From: Arthrobacter rhizosphaerae
Lineage (GTDB): Bacteria; Actinomycetota; Actinomycetes; Actinomycetales; Micrococcaceae
Length of the DNA: 64,000 bases
Direction of reading: 5' to 3'
Assembly (NCBI RefSeq): GCF_023062595.1
Contig: NZ_JALLAN010000001.1
Location: 62,001 to 126,000 of the forward strand
Shown: one piece after another, positions 1 through 10,233 of the stretch
Layout: every line of letters starts with the position of its first letter
How positions within the stretch are numbered: the first letter of the stretch is position 1
Translations under genes and position numbers: made by a program
Notes under the pieces: model-generated
Told to the model about the DNA's origin: nothing
Databases searched by the model: none
Seen by the model: the letters and a program-made list of their open reading frames with translations, nothing else

Positions 1-1
1 G

Positions 2-2356
2 GCAGCAAGGGGCTCCGGAGCTTCAAGCCTGGTCAACTTCCTCATTGATATCAGCCAGGTGAACCCCCTCCAGCACGACCTCGTATTTGAACGGTTTCTT
101 TCCGGCGACAGGGCAACCTTGCCCGACATTGACATCGACGTTGAAAGCGCCGAAAGGCACAATGTCTACCGGAAGATTTTCGAGCGGTTCGGTGCTGAAC
201 GGGTCACCCTGATGAGCATGCAAAACGGATACCGCGCTCGCGGTGCCGTCCGCGATGCAGGCATGGCACTTGGAATGGACGACGGTGAAATAGGCGAAAT
301 CGCGAAACAGCTGTGGCGCTTTTCCGCGCGTAAATTCCGCGAAGCCCTTGCTGAGAAGCCGGAACTGCGGGAGTTCGCCGGCCGTGTTGAACGGGATTTC
401 TCTGAAAACCAGCAGCTTGATCTTTTGGTTGACCTCACCGAACGCCTGGACCGGTTGCCGCGCCATATCTCCATGCACCCCTGCGGAGTGATCCTGGGGG
501 ATTCCACCCTTTTGGACCGGACCCCTGTCCAGCCCAGCGGACTTGGATTGCCCATGAGCCAATTCGATAAACACGACATGGATCCCATGGGGATGTTGAA
601 GCTTGATGTCCTGGGCGTCAGAATGCAAAGCGCTATGGCCTTTGCGGTACGGGAAGTGATCCGGATTCATCCTTCCAAGGCAGAGGTAACTTCAGCGGGT
701 TCGCATCCTTCAGGCAACGACGGGGAAGGTCCTGACTACATCTCCGAAGACGGGCGTATCGACCTCAACGCAGTGCCCCTGGACGATGAGCCAACCTATG
801 AACTGATACGCAGCACCCACACGCTGGGTTGCTTCCAGATCGAATCTCCGGGGCAGCGGGAACTGGTAGGCAAAATGGCCCCCCGGGATTTCAATGACCT
901 CATTATCGACATCTCACTTTTCCGCCCTGGACCAATGAAATCTGACATGGTCAGGCCATTCCTGGAGCATCGCCACGGGTTCGCACCGGAGGTCTACCCC
1001 CATCCGGATCTGAAGCCAGTCCTACAGGAAACCCACGGAGTCACTGTTTTCCATGAGCAGATCCTGAAGACTTTTGACGTGATGACAGGGTGCGGGCTTG
1101 CCAAGGCTGACGAATTCCGCCGTGTACTGGGGAATGAGGCCCTGGAATTCAAGGTAGAGGAGTTCTTCCGTCGCGAGGCCAAAGCAAAAGGCTATTCCCC
1201 TGAAGTGGTCGACAAGGTCTGGGGAACCCTGAAGTCTTTTGCCAGCTTTGGTTTCTGCAAGGCTCACGGGGCTGCCTTTGCTGTTCCCACCTACCAGTCG
1301 GCCTGGTTGAAAGCGCATCATCCGGAAGCATTCCTTGCCGGGCTCTGGGAACATGATCCTGGCATGTACCCAAAGCGGCTTCTTGTTGCAGAAGCCAGGC
1401 GGTTGGGAATCCCGATCCTTCCCCTGGACATCAACAGGAGCAAAGCAGAATACCGGGTAGAACGGGTTGAGTCGGGGGAGCATGCCGGAAAGCTGGGGAT
1501 CCGGCTAAGCCTCAAGGGCATCTTCGGATTGTCAGCCTCAGAGCTTAAGAGGATCGTTGCCGGACAACCGTACGATTCCCTCGCGGATTTGCGGGCACGC
1601 TCTCGCCTATCCAAGCCCGGCATCAAGCGGCTGGCCCAACTTGGTGCTTTTGATTCCCTTCACCGTGAATCCGGAAACGATGCGAACCGTGCTGACCTGG
1701 TCCTTCATCTGCAAAACCTTCAGAGCCGTCCCACCAAGAAGGGCGTTGACATCATTGAAGGGCAACTGGCGCTGCCTTTAGGGGATGTGGAACTGAACAA
1801 TCTCCAGCGGGGGCAACCGGCTCCCACCATGGTGGAGAACGTCCGTGCAGAACTTGACCTGATGGCCGTGGATGTCAGTGAGCACCTGATGGAGAGCCAT
1901 CGGCCACTCCTGAACCGGCTGGGAGTGACAACCGCCGACAAGCTGCTGGGCCTTCGTAACGGCACTGAGGTGCTGGTGGCCGGAGTCCGGATCGCCACCC
2001 AAACCCCACCCATGAGGGGAGGGCGTCGTGTCGTTTTCATCAGTATCGACGACGGCACCGGTTGCGTGGATTCTGTCTTTTTCCACGAGGCACAGGAATT
2101 GGCCGGTCCTTTGCTCTTTGGAACACGCCTGCTCCTGATCCGGGGAACCACCCGCCGGACAGGACCCAGGGGGATCAGTTTAAGTGCCAGTATGGCGTGG
2201 GATCTCAGCAGGATCGAAACCCTCCCCTTCCCACCGCCGGACCAGAACCAGGACAGCACCTCTTCAAGCATCGACGAGGATCAGATGACCTTTGGCCAGG
2301 CCGGGCCTCTGGACGGGATCGGCCGCAACCTGGCCATCACCGGGCTCGGTAGCTGA
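2..2356 (+). CDS. dnaE2: Error-prone DNA polymerase, DnaE2-type, 3' part (5' end outside window)
   Basis: This is the C-terminal 784 residues of a C-family DNA polymerase; the frame is open to the window edge. The palm aspartates are visible in LPDIDIDVES near the left end, followed by finger and helix-hairpin-helix regions. A C-terminal OB-fold segment contains VVFISIDDGTGCVD. The short C-terminus and the LMAVDVSEHLMESHRPLL region fit the DnaE2 (translesion, SOS-associated) branch better than the replicative DnaE1. In actinobacteria DnaE2 normally works with ImuA'/ImuB, which would lie outside this window if present. A GTG at 59 is internal, because conserved sequence continues upstream of it. 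The DnaE2 rather than DnaE1 assignment is family-based inference. Confidence 0.88.
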   Translation, partial: AARGSGASSLVNFLIDISQVNPLQHDLVFERFLSGDRATLPDIDIDVESAERHNVYRKIFERFGAERVTLMSMQNGYRARGAVRDAGMALGMDDGEIGEIAKQLWRFSARKFREALAEKPELREFAGRVERDFSENQQLDLLVDLTERLDRLPRHISMHPCGVILGDSTLLDRTPVQPSGLGLPMSQFDKHDMDPMGMLKLDVLGVRMQSAMAFAVREVIRIHPSKAEVTSAGSHPSGNDGEGPDYISEDGRIDLNAVPLDDEPTYELIRSTHTLGCFQIESPGQRELVGKMAPRDFNDLIIDISLFRPGPMKSDMVRPFLEHRHGFAPEVYPHPDLKPVLQETHGVTVFHEQILKTFDVMTGCGLAKADEFRRVLGNEALEFKVEEFFRREAKAKGYSPEVVDKVWGTLKSFASFGFCKAHGAAFAVPTYQSAWLKAHHPEAFLAGLWEHDPGMYPKRLLVAEARRLGIPILPLDINRSKAEYRVERVESGEHAGKLGIRLSLKGIFGLSASELKRIVAGQPYDSLADLRARSRLSKPGIKRLAQLGAFDSLHRESGNDANRADLVLHLQNLQSRPTKKGVDIIEGQLALPLGDVELNNLQRGQPAPTMVENVRAELDLMAVDVSEHLMESHRPLLNRLGVTTADKLLGLRNGTEVLVAGVRIATQTPPMRGGRRVVFISIDDGTGCVDSVFFHEAQELAGPLLFGTRLLLIRGTTRRTGPRGISLSASMAWDLSRIETLPFPPPDQNQDSTSSSIDEDQMTFGQAGPLDGIGRNLAITGLGS

Positions 2357-2459
2357 GGCTGCGCCGGGGGCTGCCCAGAAACCGATACGATGGACGAGGC
2401 TGGCTGTGGTCCCCGTACGCCACAAGCTACGAAGCCTTAACATTGAATAGGAGACACCC

Positions 2460-4469
2460 GTGTCAGATGCCCAGCAGATCACCCTCATCGTCGATGGCGA
2501 AGAGACCAAGGTGACTACCGGGACCACCGGCGCGGAACTCTTTTTTGAGCGCCGCGACGTCGTTGTAGCCCGTGTGGACGGCGAACTCAAGGACCTGGAT
2601 CAGGCCCTGCCGGAAGGCGCCGTCGTTGAAGGCGTCACAATTGACTCTCCTGACGGACTAAACGTCCTCCGGCACTCGACAGCCCACGTCATGGCCCAGG
2701 CCGTACAGCAGCTTCGCCCGGACGCCAAGCTCGGAATCGGCCCTTACATCACGGACGGTTTCTACTTCGACTTCGACGTCGAGGAGCCCTTTACCCCCGA
2801 AGATCTGCGTCAGCTTGAAAAAATGATGCTTAAGATCGTCAACCAGAACCAGAAGTTCGTGCGGCGGGTCGTCAGTGAGGACGAGGCCCGTGAAGCCATG
2901 AAGGATGAGCCTTACAAGCTCGAACTGCTGGGCAAGAAGAACACTGCCGCCGACGCGGGCGAGGGCGTTAGCGTCGAGGTCGGCGCCGGCGACATCACCA
3001 TCTACGACAACGTTGACCGCAAAAGCGGTGACAGCGTCTGGTGCGACCTGTGCCGCGGTCCCCACCTGCCAAACAGCAAGCTCATCTCCAACGCCTTCGC
3101 CCTGACCCGGTCATCGGCCGCCTACTGGCTGGGCAACCAGAACAACCAACAGCTGCAGCGGATCTACGGCACGGCGTGGCCAACCAAGGATGCCCTTAAG
3201 GCCTACCAGGAGCGCATCGCCGAGGCCGAGCGCCGCGACCACCGCAAGCTGGGCGCCGAGCTTGACCTGTTTTCCTTCCCCGACGAGCTGGGTTCAGGCC
3301 TGCCCGTGTTCCACCCCAAGGGCGGCATCATCCGCAAGGCCATGGAGGACTACTCCCGCCAGCGCCACGTGGATGCCGGCTACGAGTTCGTCTACACCCC
3401 GCACATCACCAAGGGGCACCTCTACGAAGTCTCAGGCCACCTGGACTGGTATAAGGAGGGCATGTTCCCGGCGATGCACATTGACGCGGAACTCAACGAG
3501 GACGGCACCGTGCGCAAGCCCGGCCAGGACTATTACCTGAAGCCGATGAACTGTCCGATGCACAACCTGATCTTCCGTTCCCGCGGACGATCCTACCGCG
3601 AGCTGCCGCTGCGACTCTTCGAATTCGGCTCGGTCTATCGGTACGAAAAGTCCGGTGTGGTGCACGGGTTGACCCGTGTGCGGGGTATGACACAGGACGA
3701 CGCCCACATCTACTGCACCCGCGAGCAGATGAAAGACGAGCTCACCACCACGCTTAATTTCGTGCTTGGTCTCCTCAAGGATTACGGCCTGGATGACTTT
3801 TACCTGGAGCTGTCCACAAAGAACGAAGACAAGTTCGTCGGAGAGGACGCCGCTTGGGAAGAAGCCACACGGACCCTGGCGGAAGTAGCTGAGGCCTCGG
3901 GCCTGGAACTTATTCCGGATCCGGGCGGAGCCGCGTTCTACGGCCCCAAGATCTCAGTACAGGCTAAGGACGCCCTCGGCCGGACCTGGCAGATGTCCAC
4001 CATCCAGCTGGACTTCAACCTGCCCGAACGCTTCGAACTTGAGTTCCAGGCCGCTGACGGCACACGCCAGCGCCCCGTGATGATCCACCGTGCCCTGTTC
4101 GGTTCGGTTGAACGTTTCATGGGCGTTTTGACCGAGCACTACGCCGGAGCGTTCCCGGCATGGCTGGCGCCCGTGCAGGTGGTCGGCATCCCGGTGGCGG
4201 AGGCGTTCAATGACTACATGTTCGACGTCGTGGGTCAGCTTAAGGCGGCTGGCATCCGTGCCGAAGTGGACATCTCTTCAGACCGGTTCCCCAAGAAAAT
4301 CCGCACAGCAAGCAAGGACAAGATCCCGTTCGTCCTGATTGCCGGCGGCGAAGACGCTGAAGCCGGAGCCGTATCCTTCCGGTTCAGGGATGGCAGCCAG
4401 GATAACGGGGTGCCGGTTGCTGAGGCCGTCCGCCGCATTGTCGACGCCGTCCGCGACCGGACCAGATAG
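2460..4469 (+). CDS. thrS: Threonyl-tRNA synthetase
   Basis: Charges tRNA(Thr) with threonine in the cytosol. The 669 residues run in the usual order: a TGS domain (about 1-65), the editing domain with the HxxxH metal motif at H72/H76, the class II catalytic core (MNCPMHNL with a zinc-binding Cys, and [11 protein letters not shown]), then the anticodon-binding domain ending near [12 protein letters not shown]. The GTG start at 2460 is supported by an AGGAG at 2449-2453, six bases upstream. It is followed closely by the HIT and pgsA genes, the order known from mycobacteria. The length is normal for ThrS. Confidence 0.97.
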   Translation: MSDAQQITLIVDGEETKVTTGTTGAELFFERRDVVVARVDGELKDLDQALPEGAVVEGVTIDSPDGLNVLRHSTAHVMAQAVQQLRPDAKLGIGPYITDGFYFDFDVEEPFTPEDLRQLEKMMLKIVNQNQKFVRRVVSEDEAREAMKDEPYKLELLGKKNTAADAGEGVSVEVGAGDITIYDNVDRKSGDSVWCDLCRGPHLPNSKLISNAFALTRSSAAYWLGNQNNQQLQRIYGTAWPTKDALKAYQERIAEAERRDHRKLGAELDLFSFPDELGSGLPVFHPKGGIIRKAMEDYSRQRHVDAGYEFVYTPHITKGHLYEVSGHLDWYKEGMFPAMHIDAELNEDGTVRKPGQDYYLKPMNCPMHNLIFRSRGRSYRELPLRLFEFGSVYRYEKSGVVHGLTRVRGMTQDDAHIYCTREQMKDELTTTLNFVLGLLKDYGLDDFYLELSTKNEDKFVGEDAAWEEATRTLAEVAEASGLELIPDPGGAAFYGPKISVQAKDALGRTWQMSTIQLDFNLPERFELEFQAADGTRQRPVMIHRALFGSVERFMGVLTEHYAGAFPAWLAPVQVVGIPVAEAFNDYMFDVVGQLKAAGIRAEVDISSDRFPKKIRTASKDKIPFVLIAGGEDAEAGAVSFRFRDGSQDNGVPVAEAVRRIVDAVRDRTR

Positions 4470-4490
4470 CGGAAACCGGAAGGGTAGAGG

Positions 4491-5081
4491 GTGCAGGAGA
4501 ATACAGGCGCGGAGGCGGACTATTCCGGCGACGCCGGGGTGACTGACGACTTCGGCCTGGTCGGAGTTCCGGACGCGTTCCAGCGCCTCTGGACTCCGCA
4601 CCGGATGGCTTACATCAAGGGCGGCCAGCACCAGTTCAAAAATCAGGACGACTGCCCCTTCTGTGTTGCACCAAAGCGCAGTGATGAGGAATCCCTGATC
4701 GTGTATCGGGGAAAGCGCAACTATGTGGTCCTGAACTTGTTTCCCTACAATCCCGGACACCTGCTGATTTGCCCCTACAGGCATGTGCCCGACTACACAG
4801 ACCTGACTGAAGAGGAAACCGCCGAGTTCTCCGCCCTGACCCAAACGGCCATGCGGGTTCTGCGGAAAGTGGCAAACCCCGGAGGATTTAACCTTGGCAT
4901 GAACCAAGGCGTAGTGGGCGGTGCCGGCATCGCTGGTCACCTGCATCAGCATGTAGTCCCACGCTGGGGCGGGGACGGAAATTTCTTCCCGATCATCGCC
5001 CAGACCAAAGCCATCACGCAGACGCTGGACGAGGTGCGCCAACAGGTTGCCGAGGCATGGCCGGAGGACCAAGGTGCTTAA
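4491..5081 (+). CDS. HIT-family hydrolase (Ap4A phosphorylase/hydrolase-like)
   Basis: A 196-residue histidine-triad protein. The HxHxH signature is seen in GHLHQHVVPRWGG; the middle His of the triad is the expected nucleophile on the alpha-phosphate of nucleotide substrates. The N-terminal segment has a CPFC motif (DDCPFCVAPK) that could help bind zinc, as in many HIT proteins. The GTG start at 4491 lies 21 bases after thrS, and the end overlaps the next gene by 8 bases, so all three are probably cotranscribed. Orthologues sit between thrS and pgsA in mycobacteria and are described as diadenosine tetraphosphate phosphorylases. The exact substrate here is inferred. Confidence 0.92.
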   Translation: MQENTGAEADYSGDAGVTDDFGLVGVPDAFQRLWTPHRMAYIKGGQHQFKNQDDCPFCVAPKRSDEESLIVYRGKRNYVVLNLFPYNPGHLLICPYRHVPDYTDLTEEETAEFSALTQTAMRVLRKVANPGGFNLGMNQGVVGGAGIAGHLHQHVVPRWGGDGNFFPIIAQTKAITQTLDEVRQQVAEAWPEDQGA

Positions 5082-5709
5082 CAGACACGCCCGTAGTTTC
5101 TTTACCAGGCTTTTCACCCCGCTGGCGCGTTGGCTACTGAAGCATGGAGTATCGCCGGACGCGGTCACCATCTTCGGCACAGCCGGCGTAGTGGTGGGAG
5201 CCCTCGTTTTCTATCCCATCGGCCAGCTGTGGTGGGGGACGATCTTCATCACAGCCTTCATCTTCTCCGATGTGGTTGACGGCATCATGGCCCGGATTGC
5301 GGACAAGGGCGGCCGGTGGGGAAACTTCCTTGACTCCACCCTGGACCGGATAGCCGACGGCGCGCTGTTCGCCGGACTTGCCATCTGGTTCTTTATGGGC
5401 GGGGCCAATACGGCAATAGGCATTGGCGCCCTGATCTGCCTTGTTCTCGGAATGGTGGTTTCCTATGTGCGGGCAAAAGCTGAATCCTTGGGTTTCACCG
5501 CCAATGTTGGGATTGCAGAACGTGCCGAGCGGCTGGTGTCAGTACTGGTTGTGACCGGATTTACCGGGCTCGGCCTTCCGCAGGCTGTGTTGCTGGCGAC
5601 CCTGGCTGTGCTCGCCGCCGCAAGTTTTGTCACCATTGTGCAGCGCATAGTCACCGTCCGGCGGCAGTCCCTGGACGAGGCTGGTACAGCTTTCGAACAA
5701 CCCGCTTAA
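5074..5709 (+). CDS. pgsA: Phosphatidylinositol-phosphate synthase (CDP-alcohol phosphatidyltransferase)
   Basis: Membrane enzyme expected to join CDP-diacylglycerol and inositol 1-phosphate, giving the anchor for phosphatidylinositol lipids. The family motif DxxDGxxARx8GxxxDxxxD is seen from DVVDGIMAR to DSTLDRIAD, with several hydrophobic membrane segments. I chose GTG 5074 (MLNRHARSFFTR) over the longer TTG 5047 because GGAGG at 5063-5067 lies six bases upstream and the N-terminus then fits the family; this gives 211 residues. It overlaps the HIT gene by 8 bases. In mycobacteria an acyltransferase and pimA follow; here neither does. A PGP synthase is a less likely alternative. Confidence 0.88.
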   Translation: MLNRHARSFFTRLFTPLARWLLKHGVSPDAVTIFGTAGVVVGALVFYPIGQLWWGTIFITAFIFSDVVDGIMARIADKGGRWGNFLDSTLDRIADGALFAGLAIWFFMGGANTAIGIGALICLVLGMVVSYVRAKAESLGFTANVGIAERAERLVSVLVVTGFTGLGLPQAVLLATLAVLAAASFVTIVQRIVTVRRQSLDEAGTAFEQPA

Positions 5710-5762
5710 GGAACACAGCTCAGGCTGAACCTGCGCTTTGCCGCTGTCCGTCATAGGAATTA

Positions 5763-5825
5763 AGTCCCTCAGCAATGGGGGACTAGTATTAGGAATACCT
5801 GAATCAATGGATCCGGTAATCCGGT
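5763..5825 (+). promoter_or_regulatory. Possible pdxS promoter/operator region
   Basis: The 198 bases between pgsA and pdxS contain a short inverted repeat (AGTCCC at 5763-5768 with GGGACT at 5779-5784) that runs into a -10-like TAGTAT at 5784-5789. Downstream are two direct copies of ATCCGGT (5811-5817 and 5819-5825). Together these suggest a separately regulated promoter for pdxS. Binding by a PdxR-type regulator is only a guess; no regulator gene is present nearby. Confidence 0.3.
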
Positions 5826-5907
5826 GTGGCGATGCTGATTTTGCGTGCCGTCAGCACCGATCGGGACTCCGGATCAAAGTAACATCTATCTACCCATAGG
5901 GGTTTTT

Positions 5908-6834
5908 GTGTCTACACCTGATGTAAGCAGCGAAGCCGGCTCGTCGGCGAACGGCGTCACGGGCAGCAAGCGCGTCAAGCGCGGTATGGCTGAGATGCTC
6001 AAGGGCGGCGTCATTATGGACGTCGTTAACGTCGAGCAGGCCCGCATCGCCGAGGACGCCGGTGCCGTTGCAGTTATGGCGCTCGAACGCGTTCCGGCTG
6101 ATATCCGTGCCCAGGGCGGCGTGTCGCGCATGTCCGATCCTGACATGATCGACAAGATCATCGAAGCAGTCTCGGTGCCGGTCATGGCCAAGGCCCGAAT
6201 CGGCCACTTTGTCGAGGCGCAGGTCCTGCAGTCCCTCGGAGTGGACTACATTGACGAGTCCGAGGTCCTGACCCCGGCCGATTACACCAACCACATCGAC
6301 AAATGGGAATTCACCGTTCCTTTCGTCTGCGGTGCCACCAACCTCGGTGAGGCATTGCGCCGCATCAACGAGGGCGCGGCGATGATCCGGTCCAAGGGCG
6401 AAGCCGGCACCGGCGATGTCTCCAACGCCACCACCCACATGCGCCAGATCCGTGCCGAGCTCCGCCGGCTCTCCTCGCTGCCCGAGGACGAGCTGTACGT
6501 GGCCGCCAAGGAACTGCAGGCCCCGTACGAACTGGTCAAGGAAGTAGCGCTTTCGGGCAAGCTTCCCGTGGTCCTGTTCACCGCAGGCGGCATCGCCACC
6601 CCCGCTGACGCTGCCATGATGATGCAGCTCGGCGCCGACGGCGTGTTCGTCGGTTCAGGCATCTTCAAGTCCGGCAACCCGGCCCAGCGCGCCGCCGCCG
6701 TCGTGAAGGCCACTACCTTCTTCGATGACCCGGACGTCATCGCCAAGGCCTCGCGCGGCCTGGGCGAGGCAATGGTCGGCATCAACGTCGACGAAATCCC
6801 GCAGCCGCACCGCCTCGCCGAGCGCGGCTGGTAG
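5908..6834 (+). CDS. pdxS: Pyridoxal 5'-phosphate synthase subunit PdxS
   Basis: Synthase subunit of the DXP-independent vitamin B6 route: it makes PLP from ribose 5-phosphate, glyceraldehyde 3-phosphate and ammonia supplied by PdxT. Typical motifs are [18 protein letters not shown] (with the Schiff-base lysine), [16 protein letters not shown] and [15 protein letters not shown] 5908 gives 308 residues and has AGGGG at 5898-5902 upstream; an in-frame longer start at 5845 adds an unconserved tail. The partner pdxT is not adjacent but about 5.5 kb downstream. A strong terminator follows directly. Confidence 0.96.
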   Translation: MSTPDVSSEAGSSANGVTGSKRVKRGMAEMLKGGVIMDVVNVEQARIAEDAGAVAVMALERVPADIRAQGGVSRMSDPDMIDKIIEAVSVPVMAKARIGHFVEAQVLQSLGVDYIDESEVLTPADYTNHIDKWEFTVPFVCGATNLGEALRRINEGAAMIRSKGEAGTGDVSNATTHMRQIRAELRRLSSLPEDELYVAAKELQAPYELVKEVALSGKLPVVLFTAGGIATPADAAMMMQLGADGVFVGSGIFKSGNPAQRAAAVVKATTFFDDPDVIAKASRGLGEAMVGINVDEIPQPHRLAERGW

Positions 6835-6851
6835 CAGCCTTCAGCAGAAGT

Positions 6852-6894
6852 ACGACGGCGGCCGGTCACCTTTTTGGTGACCGGCCGCCGTCGT
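6852..6894. terminator. Bidirectional hairpin terminator between pdxS and the M3 peptidase
   Basis: A perfect 19-bp stem (6852-6870 with 6876-6894) closes a TTTTT loop, between two convergent genes. It has no long T-run after it, but its strength and position fit a shared terminator. Confidence 0.85.
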
Positions 6895-6898
6895 CGGG

Positions 6899-8911
6899 TT
6901 ACTCGAGGCCTCGTCGCTTGAGGAGCGGTTCCAGTTCGGCATCCCGGCCACGGAAGGCGCGGAAGGACTCGAGGGGATCCCGGCTGTTTCCCCGGGCAAG
7001 CAGCTCAGTCCGGAAGAACTCACCGTTCAAGCGGTTGAGCCCACCATTTTCCTTGAACCATTCGACCGTGTCGGCGTCGAGCACTTCACTCCAGATGTAC
7101 GAGTAGTAGCCGGCCGCGTAGCCGTCTCCGGCAAAGATGTGCTGGAAATAGCCGGTCCGGTATCGGGGTGGAATCAGCGTGTGGGCCACGCCGGCTGAAG
7201 CCAGGGCCTTCGCCTCGAATTCCAAAGGGTCGGCGGGAACGTCGGTGGTGTCGAGGACATGCCAGGCGAGATCAAGCAGGGCCGCGCTCAGGTATTCCGT
7301 GGTCCCGAAACCTTCACCCCAGAGTTCGGCGTCCTTTAGCCGCTCAACCACGTCCCGGGGAAGGGGCTCGCCCGTCTCATAGTGCCGGGCATAATTGGCC
7401 AGGACTTCGGGCCACATGATCCACATCTCGTTGACCTGTGAGGGGTATTCCACAAAGTCCCGCGGCACCGACGTGCCTGAGAACCGAGGATAGGTAACGT
7501 TGGAGAACAGACCGTGGAGGGCGTGGCCAAACTCGTGGAAAGCGGTGCGCAGCTCGTCGAGGGTCAGGAGAGTGGGCTCGCCCTCTGGGGGCTTGGAGAT
7601 GTTGAGGTTGTTGATGACCACGGGCTTGGTCCCGAGCAGGGCCGATTGTTCAACCAACGAGTTCATCCACGCTCCGCCGCGCTTGGACTCACGGGTGTAG
7701 TAGTCGCCAAGGAACAGGCCAAGTTCAGAACCGTCCTCGTTCCGGACCTCCCACACCCTGACGTCCCGGTGATATCCCGCAAGGTCAGTCCGTTCGTGGA
7801 ATGTGATGCCGTACAGGGTTGTCGCTGCAAAAAACACACCGTCTGCCAGCACCCGGTCCAGTTCAAAGTAGGGGCGCAGTTGCTGGTCATCAACTGAATA
7901 CCGGTCCTTTTTCACTTGCGCCGAATAGTATGCCCAGTCCCACGCCTCCAGCCGGTGACCTGCGATCTCCGCCAGGGCAGCAGCCTCCACGTCAGCGTTC
8001 CGCACCGCCGCCGGGGCGAGCCTGCTCATCATGGACTGCACGGCTTCGAAGTCCGGGGCCGTCTGGCGGTCCACAGTCAGTTCTGCATAGTTTCCGAAGC
8101 CCAGCAGGGCCGCCTTTTCGGAACGCAGCCGCACCAGGTCCCTAACGAGGTCCAGCACGTCAAGGCTTCCGCCGCTGCACCCGCGGCTCACGGAGGCCTC
8201 GTAGAGCCGGCGGCGAACAGCCCGGTTTTCCAAGGCTGACATGGCAGGCTGGTTGCTCGGCAGGATCAACGTGAGCAGGAACTTGCCCTCGTGGCCGGCC
8301 TGGCGCGCGGCTTCGCCGGCATTGGCAATGTCGTCGGCGGGCAGCCCTGCCAGCTCACCTTCATCTTCCAGCAGCAAAGCCGACTGCTTCATACCCTCCT
8401 TCACACGTTGTCCGTATTCAGTGCCCAGGCGGGAGAGCTCAGCGTTGACTGCCCTGAGCCGTTCCTGCCCGGCGTCGTCCAGCTGGATCCCCGACTCCCG
8501 GAACTCCTTGAGGTACTCCTGGACCAGACGCGCCGATTCGTCGTCGAGCCCGTCGGTGGTTAGCGCATTGAAGCGTTCGAACAGTTCTCTGTTCATGTAA
8601 ATGGCATCCTGGTGTGCAGCGAATAACGGTGACAGTTCGGTCTCCAGGGAGCGGATGCCATCCGAGGCGTCTGCAGAAACAAGCGTGAAGAAGGAGGCCG
8701 CCGCACGCTGAAGGAGGGCACCGCTGCGCTCCATGGCCAGAGCCGTATTCTCGAAGGTTGGTGGCTCCGGGTTAGCGGCGATTTCCCCGATCTCCTCCAG
8801 TTGCTCAGCCAGCCCTGCCCGGATTGCTTCCCCGTAATGGGTTTCCGAGATATCGGCGAAGGGCGGCAACCCGAATGGCAGAGGGCTGGGTGTCAGTAGG
8901 GGGTTAGTCAT
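6899..8911 (-). CDS. M3-family zinc oligopeptidase (Dcp/oligopeptidase A-like)
   Basis: A cytosolic zinc metallopeptidase of 670 residues expected to trim short peptides. The thermolysin-type motif HEFGH is at about residues 459-463 (FHEFGHALHGLF), with the downstream glutamate region in the normal place. The N-terminus (NPLLTPSPLPFGLPPFADI) matches the peptidyl-dipeptidase Dcp/OpdA group and has no signal peptide. The length is normal. The ATG at 8911 lies 67 bases from the divergent CapA-like gene, so the two probably share a control region. Dipeptidyl carboxypeptidase or oligopeptidase activity cannot be told apart from sequence alone. Confidence 0.94.
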   Translation of the reverse strand: MTNPLLTPSPLPFGLPPFADISETHYGEAIRAGLAEQLEEIGEIAANPEPPTFENTALAMERSGALLQRAAASFFTLVSADASDGIRSLETELSPLFAAHQDAIYMNRELFERFNALTTDGLDDESARLVQEYLKEFRESGIQLDDAGQERLRAVNAELSRLGTEYGQRVKEGMKQSALLLEDEGELAGLPADDIANAGEAARQAGHEGKFLLTLILPSNQPAMSALENRAVRRRLYEASVSRGCSGGSLDVLDLVRDLVRLRSEKAALLGFGNYAELTVDRQTAPDFEAVQSMMSRLAPAAVRNADVEAAALAEIAGHRLEAWDWAYYSAQVKKDRYSVDDQQLRPYFELDRVLADGVFFAATTLYGITFHERTDLAGYHRDVRVWEVRNEDGSELGLFLGDYYTRESKRGGAWMNSLVEQSALLGTKPVVINNLNISKPPEGEPTLLTLDELRTAFHEFGHALHGLFSNVTYPRFSGTSVPRDFVEYPSQVNEMWIMWPEVLANYARHYETGEPLPRDVVERLKDAELWGEGFGTTEYLSAALLDLAWHVLDTTDVPADPLEFEAKALASAGVAHTLIPPRYRTGYFQHIFAGDGYAAGYYSYIWSEVLDADTVEWFKENGGLNRLNGEFFRTELLARGNSRDPLESFRAFRGRDAELEPLLKRRGLE

Positions 8912-8978
8912 GAAGCAACAATTTCACGCGGCGGCATGGTTGACCAGCATCGGCGGTGTTCGCCGTAGGATGTCGAAC

Positions 8979-10217
8979 ATGTCGAGCAATCCCAGAAAAC
9001 TTTCCCAACTCCTCGCCGCGGCTTCTGCTGCAGCAGCGCTCATGGTTTCGATGGTGGCATGCGGACTGATCGCCGACCAGGACCGCGGGGCGACGACGTC
9101 GGCAGCGCCGGCCCCGGCGACCCCCTCACCTTCCCCTACTCCGACTCCCACGCCCACTCCCGGCAAGGGTCCGGAGTGCCCAACCCTGCGCTGTACCTCA
9201 ATTCTGGTCACAGGCGACATGCTGGTGCACACGCAATTGTGGCAGCAAGCCCAGCAGGATGCGGCCGCAGCCGGAAAGCCAGGGCTGGACTTCGTTCCGC
9301 TCTTGGAAGGACAGCGGGCGTATATCCAGCGGAGCGACCTCGCAATCTGCCATCAGGAGACACCAGTCGCCGGCCCCGATGGCCCCTTCTCGGCCTACCC
9401 GTCGTTCAACGTGCCCCCACAGATCATCACCGCGTCCAAAGCGGTGGGCTATCAGGCGTGCACCACGGCCAGCAACCACACCATTGACCGCGGCACGGAA
9501 GGTCTGGTCCGCACCCTGGATGCCCTTGACGCTGCCGGGTTGAAGCACACGGGCTCGTATCGGACGGAGGCCGAGGCGCAGGGAATTCTCATCGTCCCTA
9601 CCCCGGCGGCGAAGATTGCCATCGTCATCGGCACGTACGGACTCAACGGCCAGATTCCCGAACAGGACTGGCAGGTGGACATGCTCGACACAGCCACCAT
9701 GATCGCCAAGGCCAAGAAGGCAAAAACCCTCGGTGCCGACATCGTGCTCGGAGTCATGCACGCCGGCGATGAGTACGCCAGTGAGGCTAACGCCCAGCAG
9801 CAGGAAACCGCCCACGCGCTGGTGGACAGCGGAGAATTCACCATGATCTACGGGCACCACACCCATTCGGTCCTGCCGATCGAGCAGTACAAAGGAACAT
9901 GGATTGTTTACGGACTGGGCAACGGCGTTACGGAGTTGTCGCCGTGGTTCCAGGTCAACAACGAGGGGTTGCTGGTCCGGGCCCAGTTCAGCCAGGACGC
10001 GGCCGGAAAATGGACCGCGGCAAATCTTGCCTGGGCCCCCTCGGTCATTGTCCGTGACCCTTACAGGTGGTGTTCCGTCGCCTCTGACGCGCCTCAAGGC
10101 CCGTGTGCAACACCAGCCGAGGACGCCGCAACGCACCAGCGGACCAAGACTGTCGTGGAGTCGATGGGAGCCGCTGCCGCGGGCGCCCACGAGCTCCTCG
10201 TCAGCAAGGAGCCCTGA
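8979..10217 (+). CDS. CapA-family putative lipoprotein (poly-gamma-glutamate capsule-type metallophosphatase fold)
   Basis: This exported protein begins with a hydrophobic signal ending in a lipobox-like MVAC, followed by a Pro/Thr-rich linker (PSPSPTPTPTPTPG). The rest is a CapA/PGA_cap domain: TGDMLVH, a CHQETP segment, SNHTIDRG, VMHAGDEY and YGHHTHSVLPIE give the spaced Asp/His/Asn residues of the calcineurin-like metal site. The start is taken as ATG 8979, with GTAGGA eight bases upstream; ATG 8970 and a start at 8910 are alternatives. No capB/capC genes are present, so a capsule role is unproven. It ends 16 bases from the convergent gatD. Confidence 0.86.
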   Translation: MSSNPRKLSQLLAAASAAAALMVSMVACGLIADQDRGATTSAAPAPATPSPSPTPTPTPTPGKGPECPTLRCTSILVTGDMLVHTQLWQQAQQDAAAAGKPGLDFVPLLEGQRAYIQRSDLAICHQETPVAGPDGPFSAYPSFNVPPQIITASKAVGYQACTTASNHTIDRGTEGLVRTLDALDAAGLKHTGSYRTEAEAQGILIVPTPAAKIAIVIGTYGLNGQIPEQDWQVDMLDTATMIAKAKKAKTLGADIVLGVMHAGDEYASEANAQQQETAHALVDSGEFTMIYGHHTHSVLPIEQYKGTWIVYGLGNGVTELSPWFQVNNEGLLVRAQFSQDAAGKWTAANLAWAPSVIVRDPYRWCSVASDAPQGPCATPAEDAATHQRTKTVVESMGAAAAGAHELLVSKEP

Positions 10218-10233
10218 GCAATCAGGTGTTGAG

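Noticed and set aside
8910..10217. A capsule biosynthesis locus around the CapA-like gene.
   Set aside because: No capB, capC or other capsule genes are nearby.
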